Below are positions 32,208 to 40,700 of a stretch of DNA of 64,000 nucleotides, one piece after another (within the stretch, counting starts at the first letter, position 1; every line of letters begins with the position of its first letter). Source of the stretch: Halorubrum halophilum (GTDB lineage Archaea > Halobacteriota > Halobacteria > Halobacteriales > Haloferacaceae). The stretch covers positions 1-64,000 of the forward strand of contig NZ_BBJP01000023.1 of the NCBI RefSeq assembly GCF_000739595.1. The letters run 5' to 3'. The position numbers were made by a program, and so were the translations under genes. The notes under the pieces were generated by a model. The model was not told the DNA's origin and did not search any database. It worked only from the letters and a program-made list of their open reading frames with translations.

Positions 32208-35200
32208 ATGCACATCACAGAAGTGGTTTTAGACGGGTTCAAGAGCTTCGGACGGACGACGAGGATTCCCTTTTACGACGACTTCACGGTCGTCACCGGA
32301 CCGAACGGCTCCGGGAAATCGAACATCATCGACGGGGTCCTCTTCGCGCTCGGGCTGGCTCGCACCCGCGGGATCCGGGCGAAGAAGCTCACGGACCTGA
32401 TCTACAACCCCGGCCACGACGGCGGGGAGGGCTCCGGCGGTCCGAACGAGGCGTCGGTGACGGTGGTGCTCTCCAACGAGGACGGGACCCTCGACCGCTC
32501 GCAGGTCGTCTCCGCGGCCGGCACGGAGAACGTCGGCGACGTCTCCGAGATCACGATCAAGCGGCGCGTCAAGGAGACCGAGGACAACTACTACTCGTAC
32601 TACTACCTCAACGGGCGGTCGGTGAACCTCTCGGACGTGCAGGACCTGCTCGCGGCCGCCGGGGTCACGCCGGAGGGGTACAACGTCGTGATGCAGGGCG
32701 ACGTGACCGAGATCATCAACATGACCCCGTACCAGCGCCGGGGGATCGTCGACGAGATCGCTGGCGTCGCCGAGTTCGACGAGAAGAAAGAGGCCGCCTA
32801 CGAGGAGTTAGAGACGGTCGAAGACCGGATCGAGGAGGCCGACCTCCGGATCGGCGAGAAGCAGGACCGGCTCGATCAGCTGGCCGACGAGCGTGAGACC
32901 GCCCTCCAGTATCAGGAGTACCGCGACGAGTTAGAGGAGTACCGCGGCTTCCTCAAGGCCTCCGAGCTGGAGGAGAAACGAGAGGCGCTCGCGGGCGTCG
33001 AAGGGGACATCGACGACGCCGAGGCCGAACTGGAGGAGCTTCGCACCGAGCTCGACGCGAGACAGGGAAAGCTCACGCGGCTGGAGGAAGACCTCGCCGA
33101 CCTCAACCACGAGATCGAGACCAAAGGCGAGGACGAGCAGATCGAGATCCGCTCCGAGATCGAGGAGGTGAAAGGCGAGATCTCACGGCTGGAGGACAAG
33201 ATCGAGGCCGCCGAGGAGCGCGCCGCGGAGGCCGAGACCGAGCGCCGCGACGCGTTCGTCCAGATCGACCGCAAGGAGGAGACGATCGAGGAGCTCGACG
33301 AGGAGATCCGCGAGGTAAAAGTCGAGAAGGCCTCGGTGAAATCCGAGATCGCCACGAAGCGCTCCGAGCTCGCCGACGTGGAGGCCGAGATCGAGGGCGC
33401 CGACACCGAGTTCGACGAGCTGAAGGCCGACCTCTCGGAGAAGAAGGAGTCGATCGAGTCGCTGCGGGAGGAGAAAAACGAGCTGCAACGCGAGAAGGAC
33501 CGCCTGCTCGACGAGGCTCGCCGGCGCTCGAACGCGGTAAGCGAGGCGCGAGAGGATCTGGAGGAGGCCCGCGAGTCGCTCCCCGAGCACAACGCGCGGA
33601 TCTCCGAGCTGCACAGCGAGCTCGACAAGGCGAAGAAGAACGAGGAGACGATCGAGGACGCGGTCGCGGACCTCTTCTCGGAGAAGGCCGAGAAGAGCGA
33701 GCAGTTGGAGGCGATCGAGGAGGACCTCCGAGAGAAGCAGAACGAGTACGCGAAGCTGGAGGCCGCCGCCGACGAGCGCGGCGACGCCTCGTGGCCGCGC
33801 GCGGTGACCGAGGTGAAGAACGGCGGGATCGACGGGGTCCACGGCGCGGTCGGCGAGCTGGGCTCCGTCGAGGCCGAGTACGCCGAGGCGTGTGAGACGG
33901 CGGCCGGCGGTCGGCTCGCGAACGTCGTCGTCGACGACGACGGCGTGGGCTCGACGTGTATCGACTACCTCAAGCGGCGCAACGCGGGCCGGGCGACGTT
34001 CCTCCCCATCACCAAGATGGACAACCGGAGCCTCCCGCGCAAGCCCTCGATGCCGGGCGTCGTCGACTTTGCGCGCAACCTGGTCGACTACGACGCCGAG
34101 TACGAGTCGATCTTCTCGTACGTCCTCGGCTCCACGCTGGTCGTCGAGGACATGGCGACCGCCCGCGACCTGATGGGCGACTACCGGATGGTGACGCTCG
34201 ACGGCGACCTCGTCGAGAAGTCCGGCGCGATGACCGGCGGGTCGGGCGGCGGCTCCCGGTACGCGTTCACCAAGTCGGGCGGCGGCAAACTCGAACGGCT
34301 CGCGACCGAGATCTCGGACCTGGAGGACGACCGGCAATCGCTGCAGGCGGAGATCGACGAGCTGGAAGACGACATCGACGACGCCCGCGACCGGAAGGCC
34401 GACGCCGCGGAGCGCGTCCGGTCGCTGGAGGCCGACGTCGAGCGCGCCGAGGGCGAGCTGTCCGACGCCGAGGACCGCATCGACGAACTCGAGACCGAAC
34501 TCGAGGATCTGGAGGCGGAACGCGAGTCGGTCGACGCGGAGATGAGCGAGCTCGACGCAGAGATCGACGAGCTGAACGCCGAGATCGACGAGCTCGACGC
34601 CAAGATCGACGATATCGAGGCGGAGCTGGCCGACTCGAAGATCCCGGAGCTCTCGGAGCGCGCCGGCGAGATCCGCGGCGAGATCTCGGACCTGGAGGAC
34701 CGGATGAGCTCGCTCGACGGGCGGCAGAACGAGCTCGAACTGGAGAAGGGGTACGCCGAGGACGCGGTCGACGACCTCCATGACACCGTGGAGACGTCGC
34801 AGAACCGGAAGGCGGAGGCCGAGGAGGCGGTCGCCGAGCACGAGGCCGCGATCGACGAGAAGGAGGAGACGCTGGCGGCGAAACGCGAGGCGATCGCGGA
34901 GCTCGAGGAGGAGCTGACGGAGCTGAAGGCGGACCGCGAGGATCTCCGCGAGGAGATCGCCGAGGCGACCCGCGAGCGCGACGAGCAGCGCTCGCTCGTC
35001 TCGGAGGCCGAGTCGGACCTGGAGGACCTCACCGACCGGCGCGACCGGCTGGCGTGGGAGATCGACGAACTCGAGTCGCAGGTCGGCGAATACGACGCTT
35101 CGGAGATCCCCGACCTCGACGAGGTCGAGTCGCGGATCGAGGAGTTAGAGGCGGAGATGGAGGCGCTCGAACCCGTCAACATGCTCGCGATCGACGAGTA

Positions 35201-35801
35201 CGACGAGGTCGAGGAGGCGCTGGAGACGCTCCAGGAGCGCCGCGACGTGCTCGTCGAGGAGCGCGACGCGATCGCGGAGCGCATCGAGGGGTACGAGGCG
35301 GCGAAGAAGGAGACGTTCATGGCGACGTTCGAGTCGATCAACGCCCACTTCGAGGACATCTTCGCGCGCCTCTCCGCCGGCAGCGGCGAGCTCCTCTTGG
35401 AGAACCCCGAGGACCCCTTCGAGGAGGGGTTAACGATGAAGGCCCAGCCCGCCGACAAGCCGGTCCAGCGGCTCGAGGCGATGAGCGGCGGGGAGAAGTC
35501 GCTGACCGCGCTCTCGTTCATCTTCGCGATCCAGCGGCACAACCCCGCGCCGTTCTACGCGCTCGACGAGATCGACGCGTTCCTCGACGCGGTCAACGCC
35601 GAGCGCGTCGGCGAGATGATCGAGGAGCTGGCCGAGGAGGCCCAGTTCGTCGTCGTCGGCCACCGCTCGGCGCTGCTGGAGCGCTCCGACCGCGCCATCG
35701 GCGTCACGATGCAGGGCGACAACCTCTCGGCGGTGACGGGGATGCAGTTCGGCGACGACGGCGACGGCGACGATCAGGGCGAGGTGACCGCGGATGACTG
35801 A
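32208..35801 (+). CDS. smc: Chromosome segregation ATPase SMC
   Basis: 1197 residues. Walker A GPNGSGKSNIIDG at about 30-42, long coiled coils (roughly 170-500 and 690-1015), a hinge domain around 515-680 with conserved GAVGELGSVE and GGRLANVVVDDD, and the C-terminal head with signature MSGGEKSLTALSF and Walker B FYALDEIDAFLD. Architecture and length are those of archaeal SMC, which compacts and segregates the chromosome with ScpA. A single GTCTTAC box, as in the cdrS promoter, lies at 32188-32194 just upstream. It overlaps scpA by eight bases. Confidence 0.97.
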   Translation: MHITEVVLDGFKSFGRTTRIPFYDDFTVVTGPNGSGKSNIIDGVLFALGLARTRGIRAKKLTDLIYNPGHDGGEGSGGPNEASVTVVLSNEDGTLDRSQVVSAAGTENVGDVSEITIKRRVKETEDNYYSYYYLNGRSVNLSDVQDLLAAAGVTPEGYNVVMQGDVTEIINMTPYQRRGIVDEIAGVAEFDEKKEAAYEELETVEDRIEEADLRIGEKQDRLDQLADERETALQYQEYRDELEEYRGFLKASELEEKREALAGVEGDIDDAEAELEELRTELDARQGKLTRLEEDLADLNHEIETKGEDEQIEIRSEIEEVKGEISRLEDKIEAAEERAAEAETERRDAFVQIDRKEETIEELDEEIREVKVEKASVKSEIATKRSELADVEAEIEGADTEFDELKADLSEKKESIESLREEKNELQREKDRLLDEARRRSNAVSEAREDLEEARESLPEHNARISELHSELDKAKKNEETIEDAVADLFSEKAEKSEQLEAIEEDLREKQNEYAKLEAAADERGDASWPRAVTEVKNGGIDGVHGAVGELGSVEAEYAEACETAAGGRLANVVVDDDGVGSTCIDYLKRRNAGRATFLPITKMDNRSLPRKPSMPGVVDFARNLVDYDAEYESIFSYVLGSTLVVEDMATARDLMGDYRMVTLDGDLVEKSGAMTGGSGGGSRYAFTKSGGGKLERLATEISDLEDDRQSLQAEIDELEDDIDDARDRKADAAERVRSLEADVERAEGELSDAEDRIDELETELEDLEAERESVDAEMSELDAEIDELNAEIDELDAKIDDIEAELADSKIPELSERAGEIRGEISDLEDRMSSLDGRQNELELEKGYAEDAVDDLHDTVETSQNRKAEAEEAVAEHEAAIDEKEETLAAKREAIAELEEELTELKADREDLREEIAEATRERDEQRSLVSEAESDLEDLTDRRDRLAWEIDELESQVGEYDASEIPDLDEVESRIEELEAEMEALEPVNMLAIDEYDEVEEALETLQERRDVLVEERDAIAERIEGYEAAKKETFMATFESINAHFEDIFARLSAGSGELLLENPEDPFEEGLTMKAQPADKPVQRLEAMSGGEKSLTALSFIFAIQRHNPAPFYALDEIDAFLDAVNAERVGEMIEELAEEAQFVVVGHRSALLERSDRAIGVTMQGDNLSAVTGMQFGDDGDGDDQGEVTADD

Positions 35802-36705
35802 GCCGCCGGAGTCGGCGGGCGGGGTCCCGGACCTCGACCTGACGAGCGAACGCGACGGCCCGGACCCGTTCGCCGACGGCTCCCCGGACGACGACGGTGA
35901 TTCGGCCGACGAGGACGAGGTCGAACCCGTCGAGCTCCTCGTCCAGCTCGCCGAGGAGGGCGAGATCGAGCCGTGGGACATCGACATCGTGCAGGTGACG
36001 GACGCGTTCTTGGAGAAGCTCGACGAGACCGATCTCCGGACGACGGGGCGCGCGCTCTTCTACGCCAGCGTCCTGCTCCGGATGAAAAGCGACGGAATGC
36101 TGGCCGACGACGACGAGGACGAGGAGCCCGAGCCGGAGCCGTGGGAGGTCGCGATGGAGGGCGGCGCGCCCGACCCCGCCGACGGCGGCTTCGATCCGAT
36201 CGACGAATTAGAGGCCGAGATGGACCGCCGGCTCGACCGGAAGAACACCCGGGGCTCCCCGGAGACGCTCGACGAGCTGGTCCGGGAGCTCCGCGAGGCC
36301 GAGCGCGGCTCGTGGTGGAAGGACTCCCGCGAGTACGACACCTCGGAGTCGCCGCACGGTCACGCCCGCGGCACGCAGACGCTCGACTACCACGCCGGCG
36401 ACGAGTTCCGCCAGGACGGGGAGCCGACCGCGGGCGAGGCGACCGACCGCACCCACGACGAGGACATCGAGGAGGTGATCGTGGAGATCGACAACGTCCT
36501 CCGGACCCACTTCGACCGCGGGCGCACGGAGGTGTTGTTCGCGGAGATAGAGACCGCCGGCGGTCGCCCGTTCATGACGTACCTCGCGCTGCTGTTCATG
36601 GCTCATCGGGGATCAGTCCGGCTCCAGCAGGACGACCTGTTCGGCGACCTGTGGGTGAAGGACCCGTCGGCGATGACCGGGGAGTCGGAAGCGATCGCGG
36701 ACTGA
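35794..36705 (+). CDS. scpA: Segregation and condensation protein ScpA (kleisin)
   Basis: 303 residues, start ATG at 35794 inside the smc 3' end. An acidic leader is followed by the kleisin N-terminal region VELLVQLAEEGEIEPWDIDIVQVTDAFL (about 47-74), then ALFYASVLLRMKSD. The C-terminal winged-helix region has RTHFDRGRTEVLFAEIETAGGRPFMTYLALLFMAHRG. It bridges the SMC heads. The middle (about 110-200) is acidic and variable, with an Arg-rich stretch. No scpB is seen nearby. Confidence 0.92.
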   Translation: MTEPPESAGGVPDLDLTSERDGPDPFADGSPDDDGDSADEDEVEPVELLVQLAEEGEIEPWDIDIVQVTDAFLEKLDETDLRTTGRALFYASVLLRMKSDGMLADDDEDEEPEPEPWEVAMEGGAPDPADGGFDPIDELEAEMDRRLDRKNTRGSPETLDELVRELREAERGSWWKDSREYDTSESPHGHARGTQTLDYHAGDEFRQDGEPTAGEATDRTHDEDIEEVIVEIDNVLRTHFDRGRTEVLFAEIETAGGRPFMTYLALLFMAHRGSVRLQQDDLFGDLWVKDPSAMTGESEAIAD

Positions 36706-36778
36706 GTCGATCGCGGACCGCGTCGGTCCGCCGGGACAGGTCGGAATTTTCATATCTGTTCCGAAACACGAACGGATA

Positions 36779-38023
36779 GTGATCGAGTTCGCCACGAACG
36801 ACCCCGCGCTCACCGTCGTCGTCGCCGCGCTGTGGATCGCGTTGGTGCTGTACGGGTTCTCGGCGGTGTGGTGGCTGTTCGAGTCCGTGGTGCTCGCTCG
36901 GGGCGGCCGCGTCGACCCCGAGGACGTGGAGTGGGGGTACGACGACGTGCAGGTCCGGATCCTCACCATCGACTCGCAGGCGGTCGTACAGGCGACGGTG
37001 GATTCGGTACCGGACGGGCTCGAGGACGTGCGCGTGATCGCGGAGGCGCCGATGGAGATCGATGGGGCCTCGGTCCACGTCGTCCCCGGGTCGTTCGAGT
37101 GCGAGGCGACGAACAAGGGTCGGGCAGTCGAGTGGGCGCGACGCAACGTCCCCTGCCACCGCGAGTACGTGCTCTACCTCGACGAGGACACGATCATGGC
37201 GGGGTTCGAGGGACTGCCCGACGCCGACATGGTGCAGTTCACGGAGAAACCGCTGTACACGGGCTCGCGGATCGCGTACCTCAGCGAGGTGTTCCGGGTC
37301 GGCTACCAGTACGAGCAGTTCGCGTTCCACAGGCTCCGATACCCGCTGTACGCGTGGGGTGGGGGGGTCGCGATCCGGCACTCGCTGGAGGACGAGATCA
37401 CGTGGGACACGGCGACGATCACCGAGGACACGAACTTCATCTGGCGGGCCGCGGACCAGGCGGGCGTCTCCTTCGCCGTGCTCGACGTGCGGTTCCGCAA
37501 TCAGGCGCCGCCGTCGCTGCGCGCGATGGCGAAGCAGCGCCGGCGCTGGATCTCCGGGACCCGCGCCGACGGCCACCTGCTCCCGCTCGCGTACCGACCG
37601 ATGTACTACACCCGGATCGTCGCGTGGGCGTTCTCGCCGCTCGTCCCGCTGTTGGCGGTCGCGTCGCTCCTCCTGCCGGGCACCGCGCCGGGTGCGGGGT
37701 GGTACCGGACCGCGTCGCTGACGCTGTTCGGGATCCTGTTCGTCTACACGCTGGTCGGCGCCGCCAGCTACGACAAACACCCGCTCACGTGGCCGCTGTA
37801 CCTCCTCCTCACGCCGGTGGCCTTTTTCGCCCACTCGATCGGTGCGATCTGGGGAGTCGTCAGTCCCGTGACGGCCTTCGAGGTGACCGAGAAGGTGACG
37901 CCGGACGTGATCGAAGACGTTCACGAGTCGATGGGGCCGGGGTTCCTCCACGAGCACGACGGCTCCGAGCGGCTGACCGACGAATCCGACGACGAGTTCG
38001 TCTTCGACGTGTTCGACGACTGA
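36779..38023 (+). CDS. GT2-family membrane glycosyltransferase
   Basis: 414 residues from a GTG at 36779. An N-terminal membrane helix (about 10-36) is followed by a GT-A domain with VRILTIDSQAVVQATVDSVP, the acidic motif LYLDEDTIM (DxD-like), TEDTNFIWRAADQAG and the KQRRRW motif (QxxRW), typical of processive GT2 enzymes. Four further hydrophobic segments lie between about 275 and 365. The C-terminus is acidic. It probably polymerises or adds sugars to a surface glycan or lipid at the membrane. It stands alone, 73 bp after scpA, followed by repeat copy C. Confidence 0.85.
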   Translation: MIEFATNDPALTVVVAALWIALVLYGFSAVWWLFESVVLARGGRVDPEDVEWGYDDVQVRILTIDSQAVVQATVDSVPDGLEDVRVIAEAPMEIDGASVHVVPGSFECEATNKGRAVEWARRNVPCHREYVLYLDEDTIMAGFEGLPDADMVQFTEKPLYTGSRIAYLSEVFRVGYQYEQFAFHRLRYPLYAWGGGVAIRHSLEDEITWDTATITEDTNFIWRAADQAGVSFAVLDVRFRNQAPPSLRAMAKQRRRWISGTRADGHLLPLAYRPMYYTRIVAWAFSPLVPLLAVASLLLPGTAPGAGWYRTASLTLFGILFVYTLVGAASYDKHPLTWPLYLLLTPVAFFAHSIGAIWGVVSPVTAFEVTEKVTPDVIEDVHESMGPGFLHEHDGSERLTDESDDEFVFDVFDD

Positions 38024-38040
38024 TAGGCGTTCGACGACTG

Positions 38041-38493
38041 GTGTATATTCGGCGTCAGATCGACGGTGAGTATCTCTGTAGCTCCAGCCGCTCGGCGATA
38101 CGTGATCGACTCCTCTGCGATGAACACCTTTCAAAGCCCCAGCCGCGACGACTCGCGCGACTCGTTGTCGTTCGAAAGGCGCTCCGCGCCTTTCGTGATG
38201 ACGAAACGGCTTCGCCGTTTCGAACCACGCTCCTCAGTCGCTCGTTTCACTCGCTCTTGCGGTGCTTACGTCGTCGTGCTTCGTCGACGCGGCAGCGAGG
38301 CGCAAAGCGCCTCTGGAAGCCGGCGGCGTTGCCGCCGGCGACTGCCCCTTTGAGTCCCACCCGACCGCAACCTCACACCTCCCCAGCCTCGCGGTTCGCG
38401 CTCTCCGAGCGCTCACCGCGTCCCTCGCGCGGTGCTGACTCGCGCCCAGAGGGCGCTCGCAGGCACGCGCCACCGCACGGCAGACCTATTTAT
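38041..38493 (-). repeat. Dispersed structured element, copy C, with four inserted hairpins
   Basis: Read on the minus strand: a TATA-like CTTATAAATA overlapping the mtnP stop, then TGCGGTGGCGCG, two GA-bracketed hairpins (GCGCCC with GGGCGC, loop TCT; GCGCTC with GAGCGC, loop GGA), the GGTGGGACTCAAAGGGG block, and the right arm of the long stem near 38140-38160. Inside the long stem are four perfect hairpins with 3-nt loops: 38173-38195, 38202-38222, 38297-38313 and 38319-38339. Degenerate repeats of about 55 bp follow to about 38041. No protein gene is supported in 38024-38489. Confidence 0.65.
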
Positions 38494-39356
38494 AAGTACT
38501 CTCCCAGCAGCGGCTCGACGCGCTCGCGGGTCTCTTCCGGGATCGCCTCGGTGGGCGTGTTGACGGTGCCTTCGAGGGAGGTGTGCGCCTCGCACTCGAG
38601 GTCATCCGGAAGCGCTCGCACGGCCTCCTCGACGGCGGCCTTGATCGCTTTCTGATTCTGCTCGGCGTTTTCGAGGACTTCTTCGAGCGTCACCTCGCTG
38701 TCCGCCTTCCAGACGTCGTAGTCGGTGACGCCGGCGATCGTCGCGTACGCGATCTCGGCCTCGCGGGCGAGCTTCGCCTCCGGGATCGCAGTCATGCCGA
38801 CGAGGTCCCACCCTTGGCTCTTATAAAACTCCGACTCCGCGCGCGTCGAGTACTGGGGCCCCTCGATGCAGACGTAGGTGCCGCCCTTCACGACGTTCGT
38901 GTCGGCGGGTGCGGACGACTCGGCGGCCTCGGTGAGGTGCTCGACCAGTTCGGGGCTGTACGGGTCCGCGAACGGCTGGTGGACGACGACGCCGTCGCCG
39001 TAGAAAGAGAGGTCGCGGTGCTTGGTCCGGTCGTAGATCTGGTCGGGGACGACGAGGGTGCCGGGCTCCAGTTCCTCCTTCAGACTGCCGACCGCGTTCG
39101 ACGCGAAGACGTGGGTGACGCCCGCCTTTTTGAGGGCGTACATGTTCGCGCGGTACGGGAGGTCGGTGGGCGAAACGCCGTGGTCCGAGCCGTGTCGGGG
39201 GAGGAACGCGACCTCCGTCCCGGTGTCCGCGAACTCGCCGATCGTGATCGCGTCGCTCGGCTCGCCGTAGGGCGTGTCGTACTCGACCTCGCGCACGTCG
39301 TTGAGGGGCAGCGCCTCGTAGATACCGCTGCCGCCGATGAAGCCGATGGTGCTCAT
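38490..39356 (-). CDS. mtnP: S-methyl-5'-thioadenosine phosphorylase
   Basis: 288 residues. The N-terminus IGFIGGSGIYEALPL, the phosphate-binding FLPRHGSDHGVSPTDLPYRAN and the purine-binding VCIEGPQYSTRAESEFYKSQGWDLVGMTAIPEAKLAREAEI mark the MTAP/PNP family. It splits methylthioadenosine to adenine and MTR-1-P for methionine salvage; some haloarchaeal members may prefer other purine nucleosides. A TATA box CGTATAAGTAG about 27 nt upstream of the ATG suggests a leaderless transcript. The stop codon overlaps the promoter-like end of repeat copy C. Confidence 0.93.
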   Translation of the reverse strand: MSTIGFIGGSGIYEALPLNDVREVEYDTPYGEPSDAITIGEFADTGTEVAFLPRHGSDHGVSPTDLPYRANMYALKKAGVTHVFASNAVGSLKEELEPGTLVVPDQIYDRTKHRDLSFYGDGVVVHQPFADPYSPELVEHLTEAAESSAPADTNVVKGGTYVCIEGPQYSTRAESEFYKSQGWDLVGMTAIPEAKLAREAEIAYATIAGVTDYDVWKADSEVTLEEVLENAEQNQKAIKAAVEEAVRALPDDLECEAHTSLEGTVNTPTEAIPEETRERVEPLLGEYL

Positions 39357-39379
39357 ACGCGGACTGCGTCCGCCCGCTA

Positions 39380-39399
39380 CTTATACGGACTGAAAAGGG
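39380..39399 (-). promoter_or_regulatory. mtnP promoter, matching the 40564 promoter
   Basis: On the minus strand the sequence TTCAGTCCGTATAAGTAGCG contains the TATA box about 27 nt before the ATG at 39356. The same 20-mer, with one base changed, is found before the small gene at 40397-40564. Confidence 0.6.
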
Positions 39400-39401
39400 G
39401 A

Positions 39402-40397
39402 CTACAGCAGCCACCGCACCGCCGCCAGCGCGAGCGCGCTCACGACGAGCAGGTGGACGAGGACGGCGCCGACGGCGGCCCCACCGACCTCGCGCATCTC
39501 GCGGAGCCGGATCGAGAGCCCGAGGCCGACGAACGCCAGCGTGAACAGCGCGTCCGAGACGCGCCCGATCGACTCCAGCGCGGCCGGCGAGAGGAGCCCG
39601 CTGTTCGCGACCGCGGCGACCACGAGGAAGCCGAGCAGGAACTTCGGGAACTCCGCCCACAGCCGGCGCACGCCGGGGTCCGTCGCCGACCGGGCGGCGT
39701 ACGCGAGCGAGTAGGCGACCGCGACGCCCCCCAGAAGGGAGTTGCGCGCGAGCTTCGTCACGGTCGCCCACTGGCCCGCCTCCGGCGAGTGCGCGAATCC
39801 CGCGGCCGCGACGGGGCCGGTCGAGAACATGCTCACGCCGGCCCAGACGCCGAACTGCCGGCCGGTGAGCCCGAGCCACTCGCCGGCGATCGGGAACGCG
39901 ACGAGCGTGACGGCGTCGAAGAGGAGGACGGTCGCCGCCGCGAACGTGATCGCCGACCCGCGAGCGTCGAGCACGCGCCCGATCGCGACGACCGCGGAGA
40001 CGCCGCAGATGCTCGCGCCCGCGGCGAGCAGCGAGGGGGTCTTCCCCTCGAGCCGGAACAGTCCTCGGGCGATCAGCTCCGCGAGCAGGAGCCCGCCGGC
40101 GACCGCCGCGACGACCAGTCCGAGCACGATCGGCCCCGCAGCGAGGAACTCCTCGACCACGACCGCCGCGCCGAGCAGGACGATCCCGGTCTCCAAGAAC
40201 AGCTTGTCGACGCCGACGCCGGGCTCGGCCGCGTCGGGCGTGCCGACGGTGTTGCCGACGAGCGCGCCGACCGCGACGGCGACGACGAGGGGCTGGAGCC
40301 CGCCGACCGCGCCCGCGACGAGGTGCGAGAGGAGCGCACCGACGGTCAGCAGCGCGAGGCCGGGGAGGTACGGCCGAGCGGCGGCGACGGGACGCAT
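39402..40397 (-). CDS. YeiH-type putative sulfate exporter (UPF0324)
   Basis: 331 residues from the ATG at 40397 (MRPVAAARPYLPGLALL). About ten hydrophobic segments, with signature pieces PLVVAVAVGALVGNT, GVDKLFLETGIVLLGA, SICGVSAVVAIGRVLDA and a GFAHSPEAGQWATVTKLARNSLLG region, which are typical of the YeiH/UPF0324 family. The family is annotated as sulfate exporters mainly by homology; the substrate is not established. It is translationally coupled to a 55-codon gene through an ATGA overlap. Confidence 0.85.
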   Translation of the reverse strand: MRPVAAARPYLPGLALLTVGALLSHLVAGAVGGLQPLVVAVAVGALVGNTVGTPDAAEPGVGVDKLFLETGIVLLGAAVVVEEFLAAGPIVLGLVVAAVAGGLLLAELIARGLFRLEGKTPSLLAAGASICGVSAVVAIGRVLDARGSAITFAAATVLLFDAVTLVAFPIAGEWLGLTGRQFGVWAGVSMFSTGPVAAAGFAHSPEAGQWATVTKLARNSLLGGVAVAYSLAYAARSATDPGVRRLWAEFPKFLLGFLVVAAVANSGLLSPAALESIGRVSDALFTLAFVGLGLSIRLREMREVGGAAVGAVLVHLLVVSALALAAVRWLL

Positions 40398-40564
40398 CAG
40401 AAGAGACCCACGGCCTGCGCCCCGGCGTGGGCGGCGACGACCCCCAGCCCGAGCGCGAGCGCCTGCCAGCCGCGGTCGAGCGCGACCCACCGGTCGGCGA
40501 GCGGGGAGCCGGCCTCGTCGGCGGCTTCCCGGCCGCCCCGTCCGTCTGCGGCGTCCGATACCAT
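40397..40564 (-). CDS. Small protein coupled to the YeiH-type transporter
   Basis: 55 residues from the ATG at 40564, starting MVSDAADGRGG, with one hydrophobic helix near the C-terminus (QALALGLGVVAAHAGAQAVG). Its TGA overlaps the ATG of the transporter gene (ATGA at 40394-40397 region), and a TATA box CTTATAAGTAG lies about 25-32 nt upstream, so it is the first gene of the pair with a leaderless start. No known family; possibly an accessory membrane subunit. Confidence 0.55.
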   Translation of the reverse strand: MVSDAADGRGGREAADEAGSPLADRWVALDRGWQALALGLGVVAAHAGAQAVGLF

Positions 40565-40583
40565 GTGTGGGGGTCACCGCGCT

Positions 40584-40603
40584 CGCTACTTATAAGGACT
40601 GAA
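40584..40603 (-). promoter_or_regulatory. Promoter of the small gene and YeiH-type transporter
   Basis: The minus strand reads TTCAGTCCTTATAAGTAGCG, the same block as before mtnP, with the TATA element at the distance expected for a leaderless transcript starting at the 40564 ATG. Confidence 0.6.
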
Positions 40604-40700
40604 TCGGGGAGTTTCGGGAGCGAAGCGCGTCGAACGGTGCCCGGCACCGGGAGGGCGACCGAAAGAGGCACGTCGCGGGGCGGCGTCGTGTCCACGATCG

